Shown: in pieces, positions 25,178 through 34,694 of the stretch
Position numbering within the stretch: the stretch's first letter is position 1
Layout: the number at the start of each line of letters is the position of its first letter
NCBI RefSeq assembly: GCF_022761015.1
Contig: NZ_JAKWJQ010000004.1
Coordinates: forward strand, 62,001-126,000
Reading direction: 5' to 3'
Source: Humibacter sp. RRB41
GTDB lineage: Bacteria > Actinomycetota > Actinomycetes > Actinomycetales > Microbacteriaceae
Length of the DNA: 64,000 nt
Notes under the pieces: model-generated
The model's database searches: none
The model's input: the letters and a program-made list of their open reading frames with translations, nothing else
Told to the model about the DNA's origin: nothing
Program-made: the position numbers and the translations under genes

Positions 25178-25485
25178 CCACCTGGCTCTACATCCTCGCC
25201 GCGGCCGTCGTCGCCTATCTCACCAAACTGCTGGGCTATCTCGTGCCGGCGAAGGCGTTGAAGAACAAGCGGATGACGCGGGTCGCCGGTGCGCTCACGA
25301 TCGGGCTGCTGGCATCCCTCACGGTGCTCAACACGTTCGCGTCTGGTCAGCAGGTCGTCTTCGACTCGCGCATCGGATCGCTCGTCGCCGCCCTGATCGC
25401 TCTGCTGCTGAAAGCGCCGTTCCTCGTCGTCGTGATCGTCGGCGCCGTAGCGGCGGCGTTGCTGCGGCTGGCCGGCCTGCCCTAG
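25174..25485 (+). CDS. azlD: AzlD-family branched-chain amino-acid exporter, small subunit
   Basis: Small partner (103 residues) of AzlC with four hydrophobic segments; contains LAAAVVAYLTKLLGYLVP and ends in a hydrophobic helix AVAAALLRLAGLP. GTG 25174 overlaps the azlC stop by GTGA. The stop codon TAG lies inside the first unit of a three-fold 14-bp tandem repeat, so repeat instability could change the C-terminus. Confidence 0.92.
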   Translation: MTTWLYILAAAVVAYLTKLLGYLVPAKALKNKRMTRVAGALTIGLLASLTVLNTFASGQQVVFDSRIGSLVAALIALLLKAPFLVVVIVGAVAAALLRLAGLP

Positions 25486-25522
25486 CCCACCTGCCCTAGC
25501 CCACCCGCCCTAGCCCACCCGC
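25481..25522. repeat. Three tandem 14-bp units overlapping the azlD stop
   Basis: CCTAGCCCACCTGC (25481-25494) is followed by two exact copies of CCTAGCCCACCCGC (25495-25508 and 25509-25522). The TAG of unit 1 is the azlD stop. Confidence 0.9.
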
Positions 25523-25540
25523 AGGAAGACAGGCAGATAA

Positions 25541-25573
25541 CGCGAAAACAGGCAGCTCTAGCCTGTTTTCGCG
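25541..25573 (+). terminator. Hairpin after azlCD, with extra copies of its half-site
   Basis: CGCGAAAACAGGC and GCCTGTTTTCGCG form a perfect 13-bp stem around a 7-nt loop, followed by no T-run. Related pieces flank it: GACAGGCAG near 25528 and TTGCCTGTTTTGCGC at 25588-25602. It probably terminates azlCD, but the repeated half-sites suggest a mobile or expanding palindrome. Confidence 0.6.
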
Positions 25574-25676
25574 AGGAGAGCGCGACCTTGCCTGTTTTGC
25601 GCCGGGGCGAGCCCGGGGTGAACCCGGGTGAGGGGGTGAGGCCGGGATGGCAGGGGCGGGCAGGGAGAATGGGGCG

Positions 25677-27068
25677 ATGGATGCGACGACCCAAGCTGTT
25701 GCGCTGCTGCGCGAACTCATACGCAACGCGTGCGTGAACGACGGCAGCCCCGGCTCCGGGCGCGAAGAGCGAAGTGCGCGCACGCTCGAGGGGTACTTCG
25801 CGGCGTTCGGTGTGGACGTCGAGCTGGTGGAACCCGAGCCCGGTCGGGTGAGCCTGGTGGTGAGCATCCCCGGCACCGACCCGAGTGCTCCGACCCTGGC
25901 GTTGGTCGGTCACACCGACGTGGTTCCCGCCGTCGCGGATGCCTGGACCCACGACCCCTTCGCCGCCGACCTCGTGGACGGCGTGATCTGGGGCAGGGGT
26001 GCACTCGACATGCTCTCGCTCACCGCCGCATACGCGGTCATCGCGCGCGAGGTCGCCGAGACCCCACTATCGGGTGGACTGGTCTTCGCCGCGGTCGCCG
26101 ACGAGGAGAGCGGCGGCGCGCTCGGCGCCGAGTGGATCCTGAAGCATCGCCCAGAGCTGCTGCGCGTCGACGCCGCGCTCACCGAGTCCGGCGGCGTTCC
26201 GTTGCGCGCGGCCGACGCGTCGACCGGCGAACCGGGACCCGTGCGAGGGGTGACGGTGACGGTCGCGGAGAAGGGCATCTCGACCAGGCGGCTGAAGGTG
26301 CGCGGGGTGCCCGGCCACGGATCCACTCCGTACGGATCGGTGAACGCGGCCGTGCTCGCCGCGCGGGCGATCGAGCGCATCGCGGCGCATCCGTCACGTG
26401 CTGTGATCGATGACCTGTGGCCGCGTTACGTCGCGGCAGCGGGATTCGAGCCGGATCTCGCGTCTCGCCTCATGACCCCGGCGACGCTCGACGAGGCTCT
26501 CAGCGAACTGGGCCCCCTCGCCGGACTCGTGCACGCGCTCACCCACACCACCGTCTCGCCGACCATCGTGCATGGCGGTGACGCACGAAACGTCATCCCG
26601 GGCGCCGCCGACGTGGTGCTCGACGTGCGCACTCTGCCCGGCGTCACTCCGCAGGCGGTCGACGCGCTCATCATCGATGCGCTCGGCGACCTCGCACCGC
26701 GCATCACCGTGATAGGCGAGGCGGATGCCCCCGCCAGCTACTCCGCGACGGACACGCCGCTTTTCGAGGCGCTGCGGGCATCCATCGCCGACGTGTACCC
26801 GGAGGCCGACGCCGTACCGGTGATGGCGCCAGGCGGGTCGGACGGACGGTTCCTGCGCTGGGCGGGCATCCCGACCTACGGCTTCGGCGTGCTCAGCGAG
26901 CGATGGACCCACGCGGAGGCACGGCGCGCGATGCACGGCAACGACGAGCACATCGACGTCGCGTCGATCGAGGCGACGATCATCGCGTTGCGCGGGGTCG
27001 TTCACCGCTACCTCGGATCGCCGGCGGCCGTCGACGAGGCGAAGCCTGCACCCAGCGCAAACGTGTAG
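25677..27068 (+). CDS. M20-family metallopeptidase (ArgE/DapE/carboxypeptidase group)
   Basis: Di-zinc amidohydrolase of 463 residues. Metal-site motifs are VGHTDVVPAVADAWTHDP, WGRGALDMLSL, ADEESGGALGAEW and, at the C-terminus, GGSDGRFLRWAGIPTYGFGV and MHGNDEH. The dimerisation lid domain lies between about 190 and 330. ATG 25677 is used; an in-frame ATG at 25647 would add ten residues with poor Shine-Dalgarno support. Cytoplasmic peptidase or deacylase; the exact substrate cannot be assigned. Confidence 0.92.
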   Translation: MDATTQAVALLRELIRNACVNDGSPGSGREERSARTLEGYFAAFGVDVELVEPEPGRVSLVVSIPGTDPSAPTLALVGHTDVVPAVADAWTHDPFAADLVDGVIWGRGALDMLSLTAAYAVIAREVAETPLSGGLVFAAVADEESGGALGAEWILKHRPELLRVDAALTESGGVPLRAADASTGEPGPVRGVTVTVAEKGISTRRLKVRGVPGHGSTPYGSVNAAVLAARAIERIAAHPSRAVIDDLWPRYVAAAGFEPDLASRLMTPATLDEALSELGPLAGLVHALTHTTVSPTIVHGGDARNVIPGAADVVLDVRTLPGVTPQAVDALIIDALGDLAPRITVIGEADAPASYSATDTPLFEALRASIADVYPEADAVPVMAPGGSDGRFLRWAGIPTYGFGVLSERWTHAEARRAMHGNDEHIDVASIEATIIALRGVVHRYLGSPAAVDEAKPAPSANV

Positions 27069-27136
27069 GTTTCTCACCATCACGCGCTGCTTTTCAGCGC
27101 ACAGGATGCCGTGTCAACGACGACAAGGAGCAACCC

Positions 27137-28750
27137 ATGACCGATAACGCCGTTCTCGGAGTCCCGGCGCAGCCGGCCGTCTCGACCAGCAGTGCGCAGC
27201 CCACCGGATTCGCGACCATCTCGGTGGCCTCGATCCTGGCTGAGGCCGCCAGGAAGTATCCGGAGCGCACCGCCGTCATCTTCGGCGAGCAGCAGATCGG
27301 CTACGCCCGGCTGTGGTGGGAGACGAAGCGCTACGCGGGCGCGCTGCGCGCCAGGGGAGTCGGGGAGGGAACGCCGGTCGCGGTGCTCATTCCCAACGTG
27401 CCCGACTTTCCGCGCGTCTACTTCGCCGTCCTCGCCCTCGGCGGCGTGGTCGTGCCGGTGCACGCGTTGCTCAAGGCCGACGAGATCGCATACGTGCTCA
27501 AGGACTCCGGCGCGGTTTCGCTGATCTGCGCTGCTCCGCTTCTCGGCGAGGGCGCCAAGGGAGCTGCGGCCGCCGGCGTCGATGTGCTCAGCGTTCTCGT
27601 GCCTGACGAGATGCAGGCGACGCTGCCGTTCCCGCGGTTGGAGGACGAGGCATCCGTCGCGGAACCGATCGACGACTACGTGCAGCGCAACCCGTTCGAC
27701 ACCGCCACGATCCTGTACACGAGCGGTACGACCGGCAAGCCGAAGGGCGCGGAGGGATGCCACTTCGCGATCGTCGAGCAGACCAGTTCCCTGCTCACCG
27801 ACGCGTTCGATCTCAGCACCGACGACATCGTTCTCGGATGCCTGCCCCTCTTCCACACGTTCGGCCAGGTGTGCGTGATGAACGTCGGTTTCCGTGCGGG
27901 TGCCACTGTGGTGCTGGTGCCGAAGTTCGACGGCGCAACGGCGCTCGACCTGCTGAACAAGCACCACTGCACGATCATGACCGGTGTGCCGACCATGTAC
28001 ATCGCGCTCCTCGAGGCGGCGAAGGCCAACCCCGAGCGACCGCCGCTCAAGTACGGACTGTCCGGTGGGTCGGCCTTGCCGCTCGCGGTGATCGAGCGGT
28101 TCAAGGAGGTCTACGGCGTCGACATCCACGAGGGGTACGGCCTCACAGAGACGTCGCCCGTCGCCACGTTCAACATCGTCGGCAAGCCGACCCGCCCCGG
28201 CACGGTGGGCGAGCCCCTCTGGGGTGTCGAGGTCGAGGTGGCCGACGCCGAGATCGACGATCGCATCGAGCTGCTGCCACGCGGTGAACTCGGCGAGATC
28301 GTCGTGCGCGGCCACAACCTGATGAAGGGATACCTGAACTTGCCGGAGGCCACAGCGGAGGCCGTCATCGACGGCTGGTTCCGCACCGGCGACCTCGGCA
28401 CGAAGAGCGACGATGACTACGTCACGATCGTCGACCGCAAGAAGGACATGATCGTGCGCAACGGCTACAACGTCTACCCGCGCGAGGTGGAGGAGGTGCT
28501 GGCCGCTCATCCTGCTGTCTCGATGGTCGCGGTGTTCGGGGTGTCGCACGAGACACACGGTCAGGAGATCATGGCGGCCGTCACGCTCATGCCGGGAACC
28601 ACCGCCACGCCGGACGAACTGATCGATCACGTCAAGGAGCGCGTCGCCGCGTACAAGTACCCGAGGCGCCTCGAGATCGTCGAGTCGCTGCCGCTCGGGC
28701 CGAGCGGCAAGGTGCTCAAGCGGGAGTTGATCCGCGTCTACGACGTGTGA
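27137..28750 (+). CDS. Long-chain fatty-acid-CoA ligase (AMP-forming)
   Basis: ANL-superfamily acyl-CoA synthetase of 537 residues that activates a carboxylic acid through an acyl-AMP. The P-loop YTSGTTGKPKGAEG is near residue 194, A5 is GYGLTETSP, A7-A8 read GWFRTGDLGTKSDDDYVTIVDRKKD and VRNGYNVYPREVEEVL, and the A10 lysine is in GPSGKVLKREL. AAGGAG precedes ATG 27137. Chain-length preference is inferred from overall resemblance to FadD-type enzymes. Confidence 0.92.
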   Translation: MTDNAVLGVPAQPAVSTSSAQPTGFATISVASILAEAARKYPERTAVIFGEQQIGYARLWWETKRYAGALRARGVGEGTPVAVLIPNVPDFPRVYFAVLALGGVVVPVHALLKADEIAYVLKDSGAVSLICAAPLLGEGAKGAAAAGVDVLSVLVPDEMQATLPFPRLEDEASVAEPIDDYVQRNPFDTATILYTSGTTGKPKGAEGCHFAIVEQTSSLLTDAFDLSTDDIVLGCLPLFHTFGQVCVMNVGFRAGATVVLVPKFDGATALDLLNKHHCTIMTGVPTMYIALLEAAKANPERPPLKYGLSGGSALPLAVIERFKEVYGVDIHEGYGLTETSPVATFNIVGKPTRPGTVGEPLWGVEVEVADAEIDDRIELLPRGELGEIVVRGHNLMKGYLNLPEATAEAVIDGWFRTGDLGTKSDDDYVTIVDRKKDMIVRNGYNVYPREVEEVLAAHPAVSMVAVFGVSHETHGQEIMAAVTLMPGTTATPDELIDHVKERVAAYKYPRRLEIVESLPLGPSGKVLKRELIRVYDV

Positions 28751-28753
28751 CGC

Positions 28754-30028
28754 TCACGCGCTCGGCGGCCAGGCGACCAGGTCGGCGTCCCACGTGTCGG
28801 GGCGACCGATGCTGCGTACGGCCCGATTCGCGGCGAAGGCGAGGAAGCCCAGCAGCAGCACTGTCGCGAACACGGCGAGCGTCCAGCCGACGCCGACCGT
28901 GCTGAGCAGGATGCCTCCCAGAAGCGGTGCGATCGGGGCGACGAGGGTCCACGACAGGGAGACGACGGAGTTCATGCGCGCCTGCATGTTCTGCGGGGTG
29001 ATGGCGCTCACGTAGCCGAGCAATGCGGCATTCGCAGGCGGGATGAAGAGCGTCATGACGACGGTCAGCACCGCGTATCCGGTGTAGTTCGTGACGAGGG
29101 CCATTCCGAATGCGCCCACCACAGACGGAGCGAGACAGATCACAGCGAGCGGACCGCCGCGGAACCTCTTCACGAGGCTCGGCGCGATGACCGCACCGAC
29201 GAGCATGGCGACACCGGAGATCACGTCGATGAGGGCGATCAGCAGCGGTGCCGTGCGGGTGGCGACGAGGTGCAGGTTGATCGCGACGATGACACCGCCG
29301 AACGCGAGATTGAGCATGGCGAACACGCCGATGCCGGTGCGGATGACCGGCACGGTGAGCACGAACCTGAAGCCCTCGGTGAGGGAGGCGATCGCACTCT
29401 GGCTGTCGTCGGCCCTGCGACGGTCGTTCAACGGCACCCGGACGAACAGCGTCGTCACGCCCGCGAGCGCGTAGGTGACGGCGCTCGCGAGGAACGGCAG
29501 CGCCCTGCTCAGTCCATAGAGCAGGCCACCGATGGGACTGGCGAGCAGGCTGGCGACGGCGCCGCGGCCCTGCATGGCGGCCATCGCCGATCCGAGCTGC
29601 TCCGAGCTGACGACATACCGGATGCCCGCTGCCTCCGTCGGCGCAGAGAACGCCGCGATGCCGGAGGCGACCAGCAGCGCGATCGCGAGCTCCCATCCGT
29701 TCAGCACGCCGGCGGCATCCGCCCACCACAGCCCGAGCCAGATCACGACGCCCAGCACGGAGCAGACCAGAAGGATGCGGCGCCGATCGACGCGATCGGC
29801 GATCACACCGGCAGGCAGTGTCGCAACGAGCACGCCGATCTCGCTGATGGCGGCGATCACACCGGCCCAGAAGAGAGACCCGGTGATGCCGTACGCGATC
29901 AGCGGCACGGCGAAAACGGCGACTCCATTGCCGAGAAGCTGGCCGGTCTTGCCGGTCATCAGAAGCAGGTACGGGGTGTTGCGCCACAGGGTGGAGGTGC
30001 TGTGCGCGGTGGTTGTGGAGTCGGTCAT
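28754..30028 (-). CDS. MFS transporter, likely drug or metabolite exporter
   Basis: Twelve-helix major facilitator protein of 424 residues with the loop-2/3 motif VIADRVDRRRILLVCSVLG. ATG 30028 is preceded by TATGCT (30041-30036) seven bases away, suggesting a near-leaderless transcript; an upstream in-frame ATG at 30064 would lie inside the operator. It is divergent from an ArsR-like regulator with a 48-bp perfect inverted repeat between the two -10 elements, so it is almost surely the regulated gene. Substrate unknown; the arrangement is typical of regulator-controlled efflux. Confidence 0.9.
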   Translation of the reverse strand: MTDSTTTAHSTSTLWRNTPYLLLMTGKTGQLLGNGVAVFAVPLIAYGITGSLFWAGVIAAISEIGVLVATLPAGVIADRVDRRRILLVCSVLGVVIWLGLWWADAAGVLNGWELAIALLVASGIAAFSAPTEAAGIRYVVSSEQLGSAMAAMQGRGAVASLLASPIGGLLYGLSRALPFLASAVTYALAGVTTLFVRVPLNDRRRADDSQSAIASLTEGFRFVLTVPVIRTGIGVFAMLNLAFGGVIVAINLHLVATRTAPLLIALIDVISGVAMLVGAVIAPSLVKRFRGGPLAVICLAPSVVGAFGMALVTNYTGYAVLTVVMTLFIPPANAALLGYVSAITPQNMQARMNSVVSLSWTLVAPIAPLLGGILLSTVGVGWTLAVFATVLLLGFLAFAANRAVRSIGRPDTWDADLVAWPPSA

Positions 30029-30043
30029 GATCGAGAGCATAGA

Positions 30044-30091
30044 TAGGCAACAGATATTGCGCAAGATACATTGCGCAATATCTGTTGCCTA
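30044..30091. promoter_or_regulatory. 48-bp perfect inverted repeat operator between the MFS and ArsR-like genes
   Basis: Arms at 30044-30064 and 30071-30091 are 21 bp each and perfectly complementary around GATACA; the arm begins TAGGCAACAG and ends TTGCGCAA. It sits exactly between the leftward -10 (TATGCT, 30041-30036) and the rightward -10 (TAGACT, 30098-30103), covering both -35/spacer regions, the expected position for a repressor site. Confidence 0.85.
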
Positions 30092-30109
30092 CTTTGTTAG
30101 ACTCCGAGC

Positions 30110-30748
30110 GTGGTCGAACAGGCGTATCCCGTGACGGATCCTGCGATGCTTCGCGCGCTGGCCCATCCGCTGCGCCAGCGGATCATGTGGGAGCTCGCGG
30201 CACGTGGTCACGCGCGGGCAGCCGATCTGGCCGCCGTCACGGGGGCGCCGGCGAACTCACTCAGCTTTCACCTGCGCACGCTGGCGAAGGCCGGCCTGGT
30301 GCAGGAATCACCGGAGCACGCGCGTGACGGCCGGGATCGCGTCTGGCAGATGACGCATCCGGAGGGGTTGGATCTGCCGTCTGTCGAAGGCGGCCCCGGC
30401 GTCGATCCCTTGATGGCGGAACGGCTCGACTGGTTGCGCGGAATCCTCGATGAGAGCATTCAGAGGGATCCGAAGGCCACGCGCGCCATCTATCTGGGAG
30501 CGGTGATGCTCACCAAGGACGAGTCGCGCACGATGGCTGAAGAGGTGGTCGAGGTGTTCGACCGATGGCGGGAGCTCGGCGTGCGGGAGGTCGCGGCGCA
30601 TCCGGACGACCCGGAGCGGGTCTTCCATTTCACCGCAGCGTTCGTCGGCAACCCGCGGCCCGGCGACGCCGTCCGCGACGTCGAGGTGCACGACCTGGGC
30701 GGATCGGTCGCTGGCGCCCCGGACGAGAACGGTTCGATCGCGACCTGA
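30110..30748 (+). CDS. ArsR-like winged-helix transcriptional regulator
   Basis: Regulator of 212 residues. The N-terminal winged helix spans about residues 8-80: MLRALAHPLRQRIMWELAARG, AADLAAVTGAPANSLSFHLRTLAKAGLVQE, and the wing GRDRVWQMT. The C-terminal region (about 100-200) is of the kind seen in ArsR-like regulators of exporters and has no visible metal-binding cysteines, so a metal sensor is unlikely. GTG 30110 lies exactly six bases after TAGACT, predicting a leaderless message. The adjacent 48-bp repeat is its probable operator. Confidence 0.88.
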   Translation: MVEQAYPVTDPAMLRALAHPLRQRIMWELAARGHARAADLAAVTGAPANSLSFHLRTLAKAGLVQESPEHARDGRDRVWQMTHPEGLDLPSVEGGPGVDPLMAERLDWLRGILDESIQRDPKATRAIYLGAVMLTKDESRTMAEEVVEVFDRWRELGVREVAAHPDDPERVFHFTAAFVGNPRPGDAVRDVEVHDLGGSVAGAPDENGSIAT

Positions 30749-30779
30749 GCGATCGCGCCCGGTTCGCTAGCGTTGGCGT

Positions 30780-31610
30780 ATGACCGAGACCACCATCCCC
30801 ACCATCGCGCTGAACAACGGCACCGCGATTCCGCAGCTCGGATTCGGCGTGTTCCGAGTCGATCCGGCTCGCACCGCCGAGATCGCTGGGACCGCGCTCG
30901 AGGTCGGCTATCGGCACATCGACACCGCTGCCGGCTACCACAACGAGGCAGGTGTCGGCGAAGCGGTGCGGGCATCCGGCATCGCGCGCAACGACCTCTG
31001 GATCACGACCAAGCTCGCCAACGGAGACCAGGAGCATCCTGAGGATGCCTTCCAGGCGAGCCTGGACGCACTCGGCTTCGACTGCGTCGATCTCTACCTC
31101 ATCCACTGGCCGCTGGTCGAGAAGGGCATCTACCCGAACGTGTGGAAGTCCCTGACCTCCATCGCGGAGAGCGGGCGGGCGAAGGCGATCGGGGTCTCGA
31201 ACTTCCAGATCGAGCACCTGGAGCGCATCATCGCCGAGACCGGAGTCACGCCCGCGGTGAACCAGGTCGAGCTTCACGTCGAGTTCCAGCAGCGCGAGCT
31301 GCGGGCCTTCCACCTCGAGCACGGCATAGCGACAGAGGCGTGGTACCCGCTCGGCGGTGGCACCCTCAGCGACGCACCCGTGCTGCAGCAGATCGCGGCC
31401 GCGCACGGCAAGTCGGTCGCCCAGGTGGTGCTGCGCTGGCACATTCAGGTCGGCAACGTTGCGATTCCGAAGTCCAACCACCGTGATCGCATGGCGGAGA
31501 ACTTCGACATCTTCAGCTTCCAGCTGACCGACGACGACCTCGCCGCCATCGCCGCGCTCGACCGTGGCGACGAGGGGCGCAGGGGAACGCATCCGCTCCA
31601 GATGCGCTGA
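30780..31610 (+). CDS. Aldo/keto reductase (2,5-diketogluconate reductase-like)
   Basis: NADPH-dependent (alpha/beta)8-barrel reductase of 276 residues. It shows GYRHIDTAAGYHNEAGVGEAV (catalytic Asp and Tyr), the Lys in WITTKLAN, DLYLIHWP with the His, and the coenzyme-binding IPKSNHRDRMAENFDIFSF. It starts at ATG 30780, six bases after TAGCGT, so it probably has its own leaderless promoter despite following the regulator on the same strand. Physiological substrate unknown. Confidence 0.93.
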   Translation: MTETTIPTIALNNGTAIPQLGFGVFRVDPARTAEIAGTALEVGYRHIDTAAGYHNEAGVGEAVRASGIARNDLWITTKLANGDQEHPEDAFQASLDALGFDCVDLYLIHWPLVEKGIYPNVWKSLTSIAESGRAKAIGVSNFQIEHLERIIAETGVTPAVNQVELHVEFQQRELRAFHLEHGIATEAWYPLGGGTLSDAPVLQQIAAAHGKSVAQVVLRWHIQVGNVAIPKSNHRDRMAENFDIFSFQLTDDDLAAIAALDRGDEGRRGTHPLQMR

Positions 31611-31664
31611 GCGAGGGGGCGCGCCCCTGACTCAGGTGACCGGGCGCGCTCTAGGCTCGTTCTC

Positions 31665-32360
31665 ATGGAGCTGATCGCGCAGGGACGAACGGCAGACGTC
31701 TTCGATCTCGGCGACGGGCGCGCGCTGCGCCGGTACCGTGTCGCGCTGTCGGCCGAGCCGGAGGTGCGCGTGATGCGGCACCTCGAGACGTACGGATATC
31801 CCGTTCCGCACGTCTTCGAGGCCGATGGCACCGACATCGTCATGGAGCGCGTCAAGGGCGGCACGCTCTTCGATCAACTGGTGAAGGAGCCGGAGCAGTA
31901 CGAACGCTACGGGCGGCTGCTCGGCGAACTGCACGAGCGCTTGCATCGGATGTCCGCCCCCGCGTGGCTCACCGGGCCCGACAGTCCGCGCGATGCGGTG
32001 ATCGTGCACCGCGACCTGCACCCGAACAACGTGCTGCTGAGCGAACGCGGCCCCGTCGTCATCGACTGGAACGATGTGGCGGCCGGGCGGGCATCCGTCG
32101 ACGCGGCGATCACCGTGATCGTGTTGCTGGGAGCCGAACTCGAGGTGGAGGCGACGGTCGCCGAGCAGGTCGACGGGCTGCGTTCGCTCCTCGTCGATGC
32201 GTTTCTGCAGACGTGCGGAGTCGATCCGCGCGGTGGACTGGACGAAGCGATCGCCTACCGCAGGGCGATACCGGCCAACACGGCGGCGGAGAACCGGTGG
32301 CTCGACAAGGTGGCTCCGGACTGTCTCGACGCGTTCTATCTGGAGCGCCGCGGCGCGTGA
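31665..32360 (+). CDS. Phosphotransferase of the APH/choline kinase-like family
   Basis: A 231-residue kinase-fold protein. A short N-lobe (TADVFDLGDGRALRRYR; KGGTLFDQLVKE) precedes the catalytic loop HRDLHPNNVLL and the metal-binding VIDWNDVAAGRASVD. It is shorter than typical aminoglycoside phosphotransferases and no antibiotic specificity is evident; similar proteins are common housekeeping genes in actinobacteria. TAGGCT ends seven bases before ATG 31665. Confidence 0.82.
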   Translation: MELIAQGRTADVFDLGDGRALRRYRVALSAEPEVRVMRHLETYGYPVPHVFEADGTDIVMERVKGGTLFDQLVKEPEQYERYGRLLGELHERLHRMSAPAWLTGPDSPRDAVIVHRDLHPNNVLLSERGPVVIDWNDVAAGRASVDAAITVIVLLGAELEVEATVAEQVDGLRSLLVDAFLQTCGVDPRGGLDEAIAYRRAIPANTAAENRWLDKVAPDCLDAFYLERRGA

Positions 32361-32365
32361 CGCCG

Positions 32366-32698
32366 TCAGTCGTCGTCTGAACTGCCGCTGCCGTCGCCAC
32401 GTGACGGCACGAGCGCCATCACGAAGAGCAGGCACAGCAGCAGGAAGATCAACAACCCGGCGAGAATGTCGCTCGGCTTCGACGGGAAAAGGTGGCCGTC
32501 GATCGAGATGACCATCGTCGTCTCGACGAGTCCGAACAGCGCGTAGAAGAGGGCGAGCCCCGCGATCAGCCAGCCGGGCCTCGCACCCCTGCGGTGCAAC
32601 GCCGTGCGCCTGAGCTCGACTGTGAACGCGAGGAGCAGCAGGGGCAGAATCTGTGCCAGCGCCGCGGCCGTCGGACCGTCCACGATCGAGAACTTCAC
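32366..32698 (-). CDS. Small three-helix membrane protein, hypothetical
   Basis: Protein of 110 residues with three hydrophobic segments (about residues 10-25, 42-65 and 78-97) and a Ser/Asp-rich tail ending GSSDDD. GTG 32698 follows TAGGCT by six bases, supporting a real, leaderless gene. I recognise no family. It is convergent with the phosphotransferase (five-base gap) and divergent from the YyaL-type gene. Confidence 0.6.
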   Translation of the reverse strand: MKFSIVDGPTAAALAQILPLLLLAFTVELRRTALHRRGARPGWLIAGLALFYALFGLVETTMVISIDGHLFPSKPSDILAGLLIFLLLCLLFVMALVPSRGDGSGSSDDD

Positions 32699-32780
32699 GG
32701 CCAGAGCCTACCGAGCGACGCGTGTTTCGAGGCGTAACCTGCCCGAGTACCGCCGGAGGGCCCGAGCCTAGGCTGGCGGC

Positions 32781-34694
32781 ATGCCCAATCGTCTCGCTGA
32801 TGCCGTCAGCCCCTACCTGCTGGCGCACGCTGACAACCCGGTGGACTGGCATCCGTGGGGCGAGGAAGCGTTCGCCGAGGCGCGCGAACGGGACGTGCCG
32901 GTGTTCGTCTCGATCGGCTACTCCACGTGCCATTGGTGCCACGTGATGGCCCGCGAGTCGTTCAGCGACCCCGAGCTCGCGGCTCGGCTCAACGCACGGT
33001 TCGTGCCCGTGAAGGTGGATCGCGAGGAGCATCCCGACGTGGATGCCGCGTTCCTCGCAGCTGCGAGCGCCTTCACCCGCAATCTCGGCTGGCCGCTGAG
33101 CGTGTTCACGACGCCCGACGGGCACACCTTCTTCGCCGGAACCTACTTTCCGCCGCAGCCACGCGGGGGCCTGCCGTCGTTCGGGCAGGTGCTCGACGCC
33201 GTGACGGATGCCTGGACGCAGCGCCGCGACGACGTCGCCGACACTGCGGCACGGGTGGCATCCGCGGTGAACGCGATGCGCGAGACGGGCGGCGGAGGAG
33301 CATCCGCGATCGACCGGACCGCGCTCGACCGGGCGGCGATCGCGCTGGCATCGGCCGAGGACCCGGAATTCGGCGGATTCGGCGCGCCGCCGGAGTTCGC
33401 GGGCCCCAAGTTCCCCGCGGTGCCGGCACTCGCCTTCCTGCTGGACAGCGAAACGGACACCGGCAGATCGGCGGCGCTGCACACGTTGCGTCGCATGGCA
33501 GGCTCTGCGCTGCTCGACGGAATCGATGGCGGGTTCTTCCGGTACGGCACCCGCCGCGACTGGGGAGAACCCCACTACGAGCGCGTGCTCTACGACAACG
33601 CAGGGCTCTTGCGGCTCTACGCGGACGCCGCGGTGCTGAGGGCGTCGAGCGACGAGGATGCGCCGTTCTTCATCCACGTGGCGCACGGCGTCGCACGCTT
33701 CCTTCTCACCACGATGCGCGTGGACGGCGGGTTCGCATCGGCACAGGACTCCGAGAGCGACGTCGACGGGGTTCGCCGCGAGGGCGCCTACTACCTGCTC
33801 GACGCCGAGGCACGCGCGGCGCAGCCGGCGCCACGGCTCGATCGCAAGGTGCTCACCGGATGGAACGGGCTCGCGATCGGGGCGCTCGCTCACGCCGGCG
33901 CACTGTTCGAGCGACCCGACTGGGTCGTCGCCGCGGCCGAGATTGCGGACCACCTGATGGGTTCGCACGTGTCGGCAGGCGGCCGGATGCTCGTGCGCGC
34001 CTCGCTGAACGGACGCGCGTCATCCGCGGCACCCGCCCTCGAGGACTACGGCCTGTTCGCCCGCGGCCTGCTCGACGTGTTCCTCGCAACGGGGGAGCCG
34101 CGCTTCGCGCTCGCCGCACGTGCCATGGCGGATGCCACCATCGACGCGGCGGAGCAGTCCCGCGGCAACGCGCCGTTCGCGCTGCCCGGTGGCGGCGATC
34201 CCGTGCTGGCCGCCCACGAGCTGGTGGCAGACGCCGACCCGTCAGAGGGTGCGTACCCGAGTGGGCAGTCCGCGCTGGCCGACACGGCGCGCGTGCTCTA
34301 CGCGCTCACCGACGACGATCGATACCGCCAGGTGGCGGACGCGGCGATCGGCGCGGTGGCCGGCGTCGCTCCGGGCAATCCGCTCGCCTTCGGCGCGACG
34401 CTGCGGGTGGCGGCGGAGCTCACCGGCGTGCCACGCCAGTTCGTCGTCGTTCGACCGGCGACGGCCCCTGCAGAAGACCCGGTCGATCCCTCTGCCTTGA
34501 GCGGTGCCGTGAGCGCCGTTGCACGGCGCGGGACGCGCGGGACTGTCGCGATCGTGGTGACGGAGGAGGCTGCAGCGAAGCTCGCGGATTCGGGCTTCGG
34601 TCTCTTCGAAGCGCGCACCGCGGTGGATGGCCGGCCCACCGCATACGCCTGCGAGGCGTTCGTGTGCGAACTGCCGGAACGCTTCATTCCCTGA
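32781..34694 (+). CDS. Thioredoxin-domain protein, DUF255/YyaL family
   Basis: Protein of 637 residues combining an N-terminal thioredoxin-like domain ([57 protein letters not shown]) with an alpha/alpha-barrel C-terminal part related to six-hairpin glycosidases ([27 protein letters not shown]). This is the YyaL/spermatogenesis-associated protein 20 family; its reaction is unknown. The CHWC pair suggests redox or metal chemistry. TAGGCT ends six bases before ATG 32781. Confidence 0.92.
   Translation: MPNRLADAVSPYLLAHADNPVDWHPWGEEAFAEARERDVPVFVSIGYSTCHWCHVMARESFSDPELAARLNARFVPVKVDREEHPDVDAAFLAAASAFTRNLGWPLSVFTTPDGHTFFAGTYFPPQPRGGLPSFGQVLDAVTDAWTQRRDDVADTAARVASAVNAMRETGGGGASAIDRTALDRAAIALASAEDPEFGGFGAPPEFAGPKFPAVPALAFLLDSETDTGRSAALHTLRRMAGSALLDGIDGGFFRYGTRRDWGEPHYERVLYDNAGLLRLYADAAVLRASSDEDAPFFIHVAHGVARFLLTTMRVDGGFASAQDSESDVDGVRREGAYYLLDAEARAAQPAPRLDRKVLTGWNGLAIGALAHAGALFERPDWVVAAAEIADHLMGSHVSAGGRMLVRASLNGRASSAAPALEDYGLFARGLLDVFLATGEPRFALAARAMADATIDAAEQSRGNAPFALPGGGDPVLAAHELVADADPSEGAYPSGQSALADTARVLYALTDDDRYRQVADAAIGAVAGVAPGNPLAFGATLRVAAELTGVPRQFVVVRPATAPAEDPVDPSALSGAVSAVARRGTRGTVAIVVTEEAAAKLADSGFGLFEARTAVDGRPTAYACEAFVCELPERFIP

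Noticed and set aside
27069-27136. Riboswitch before the acyl-CoA ligase gene
   Set aside because: The 68-bp gap is too short and contains only an ordinary AAGGAG site and a weak GCGCTG/CAGCGC pair.
31665-32360. Aminoglycoside resistance gene
   Set aside because: The kinase fold is clear, but it is short, lacks specific resistance-enzyme features and sits among housekeeping genes.
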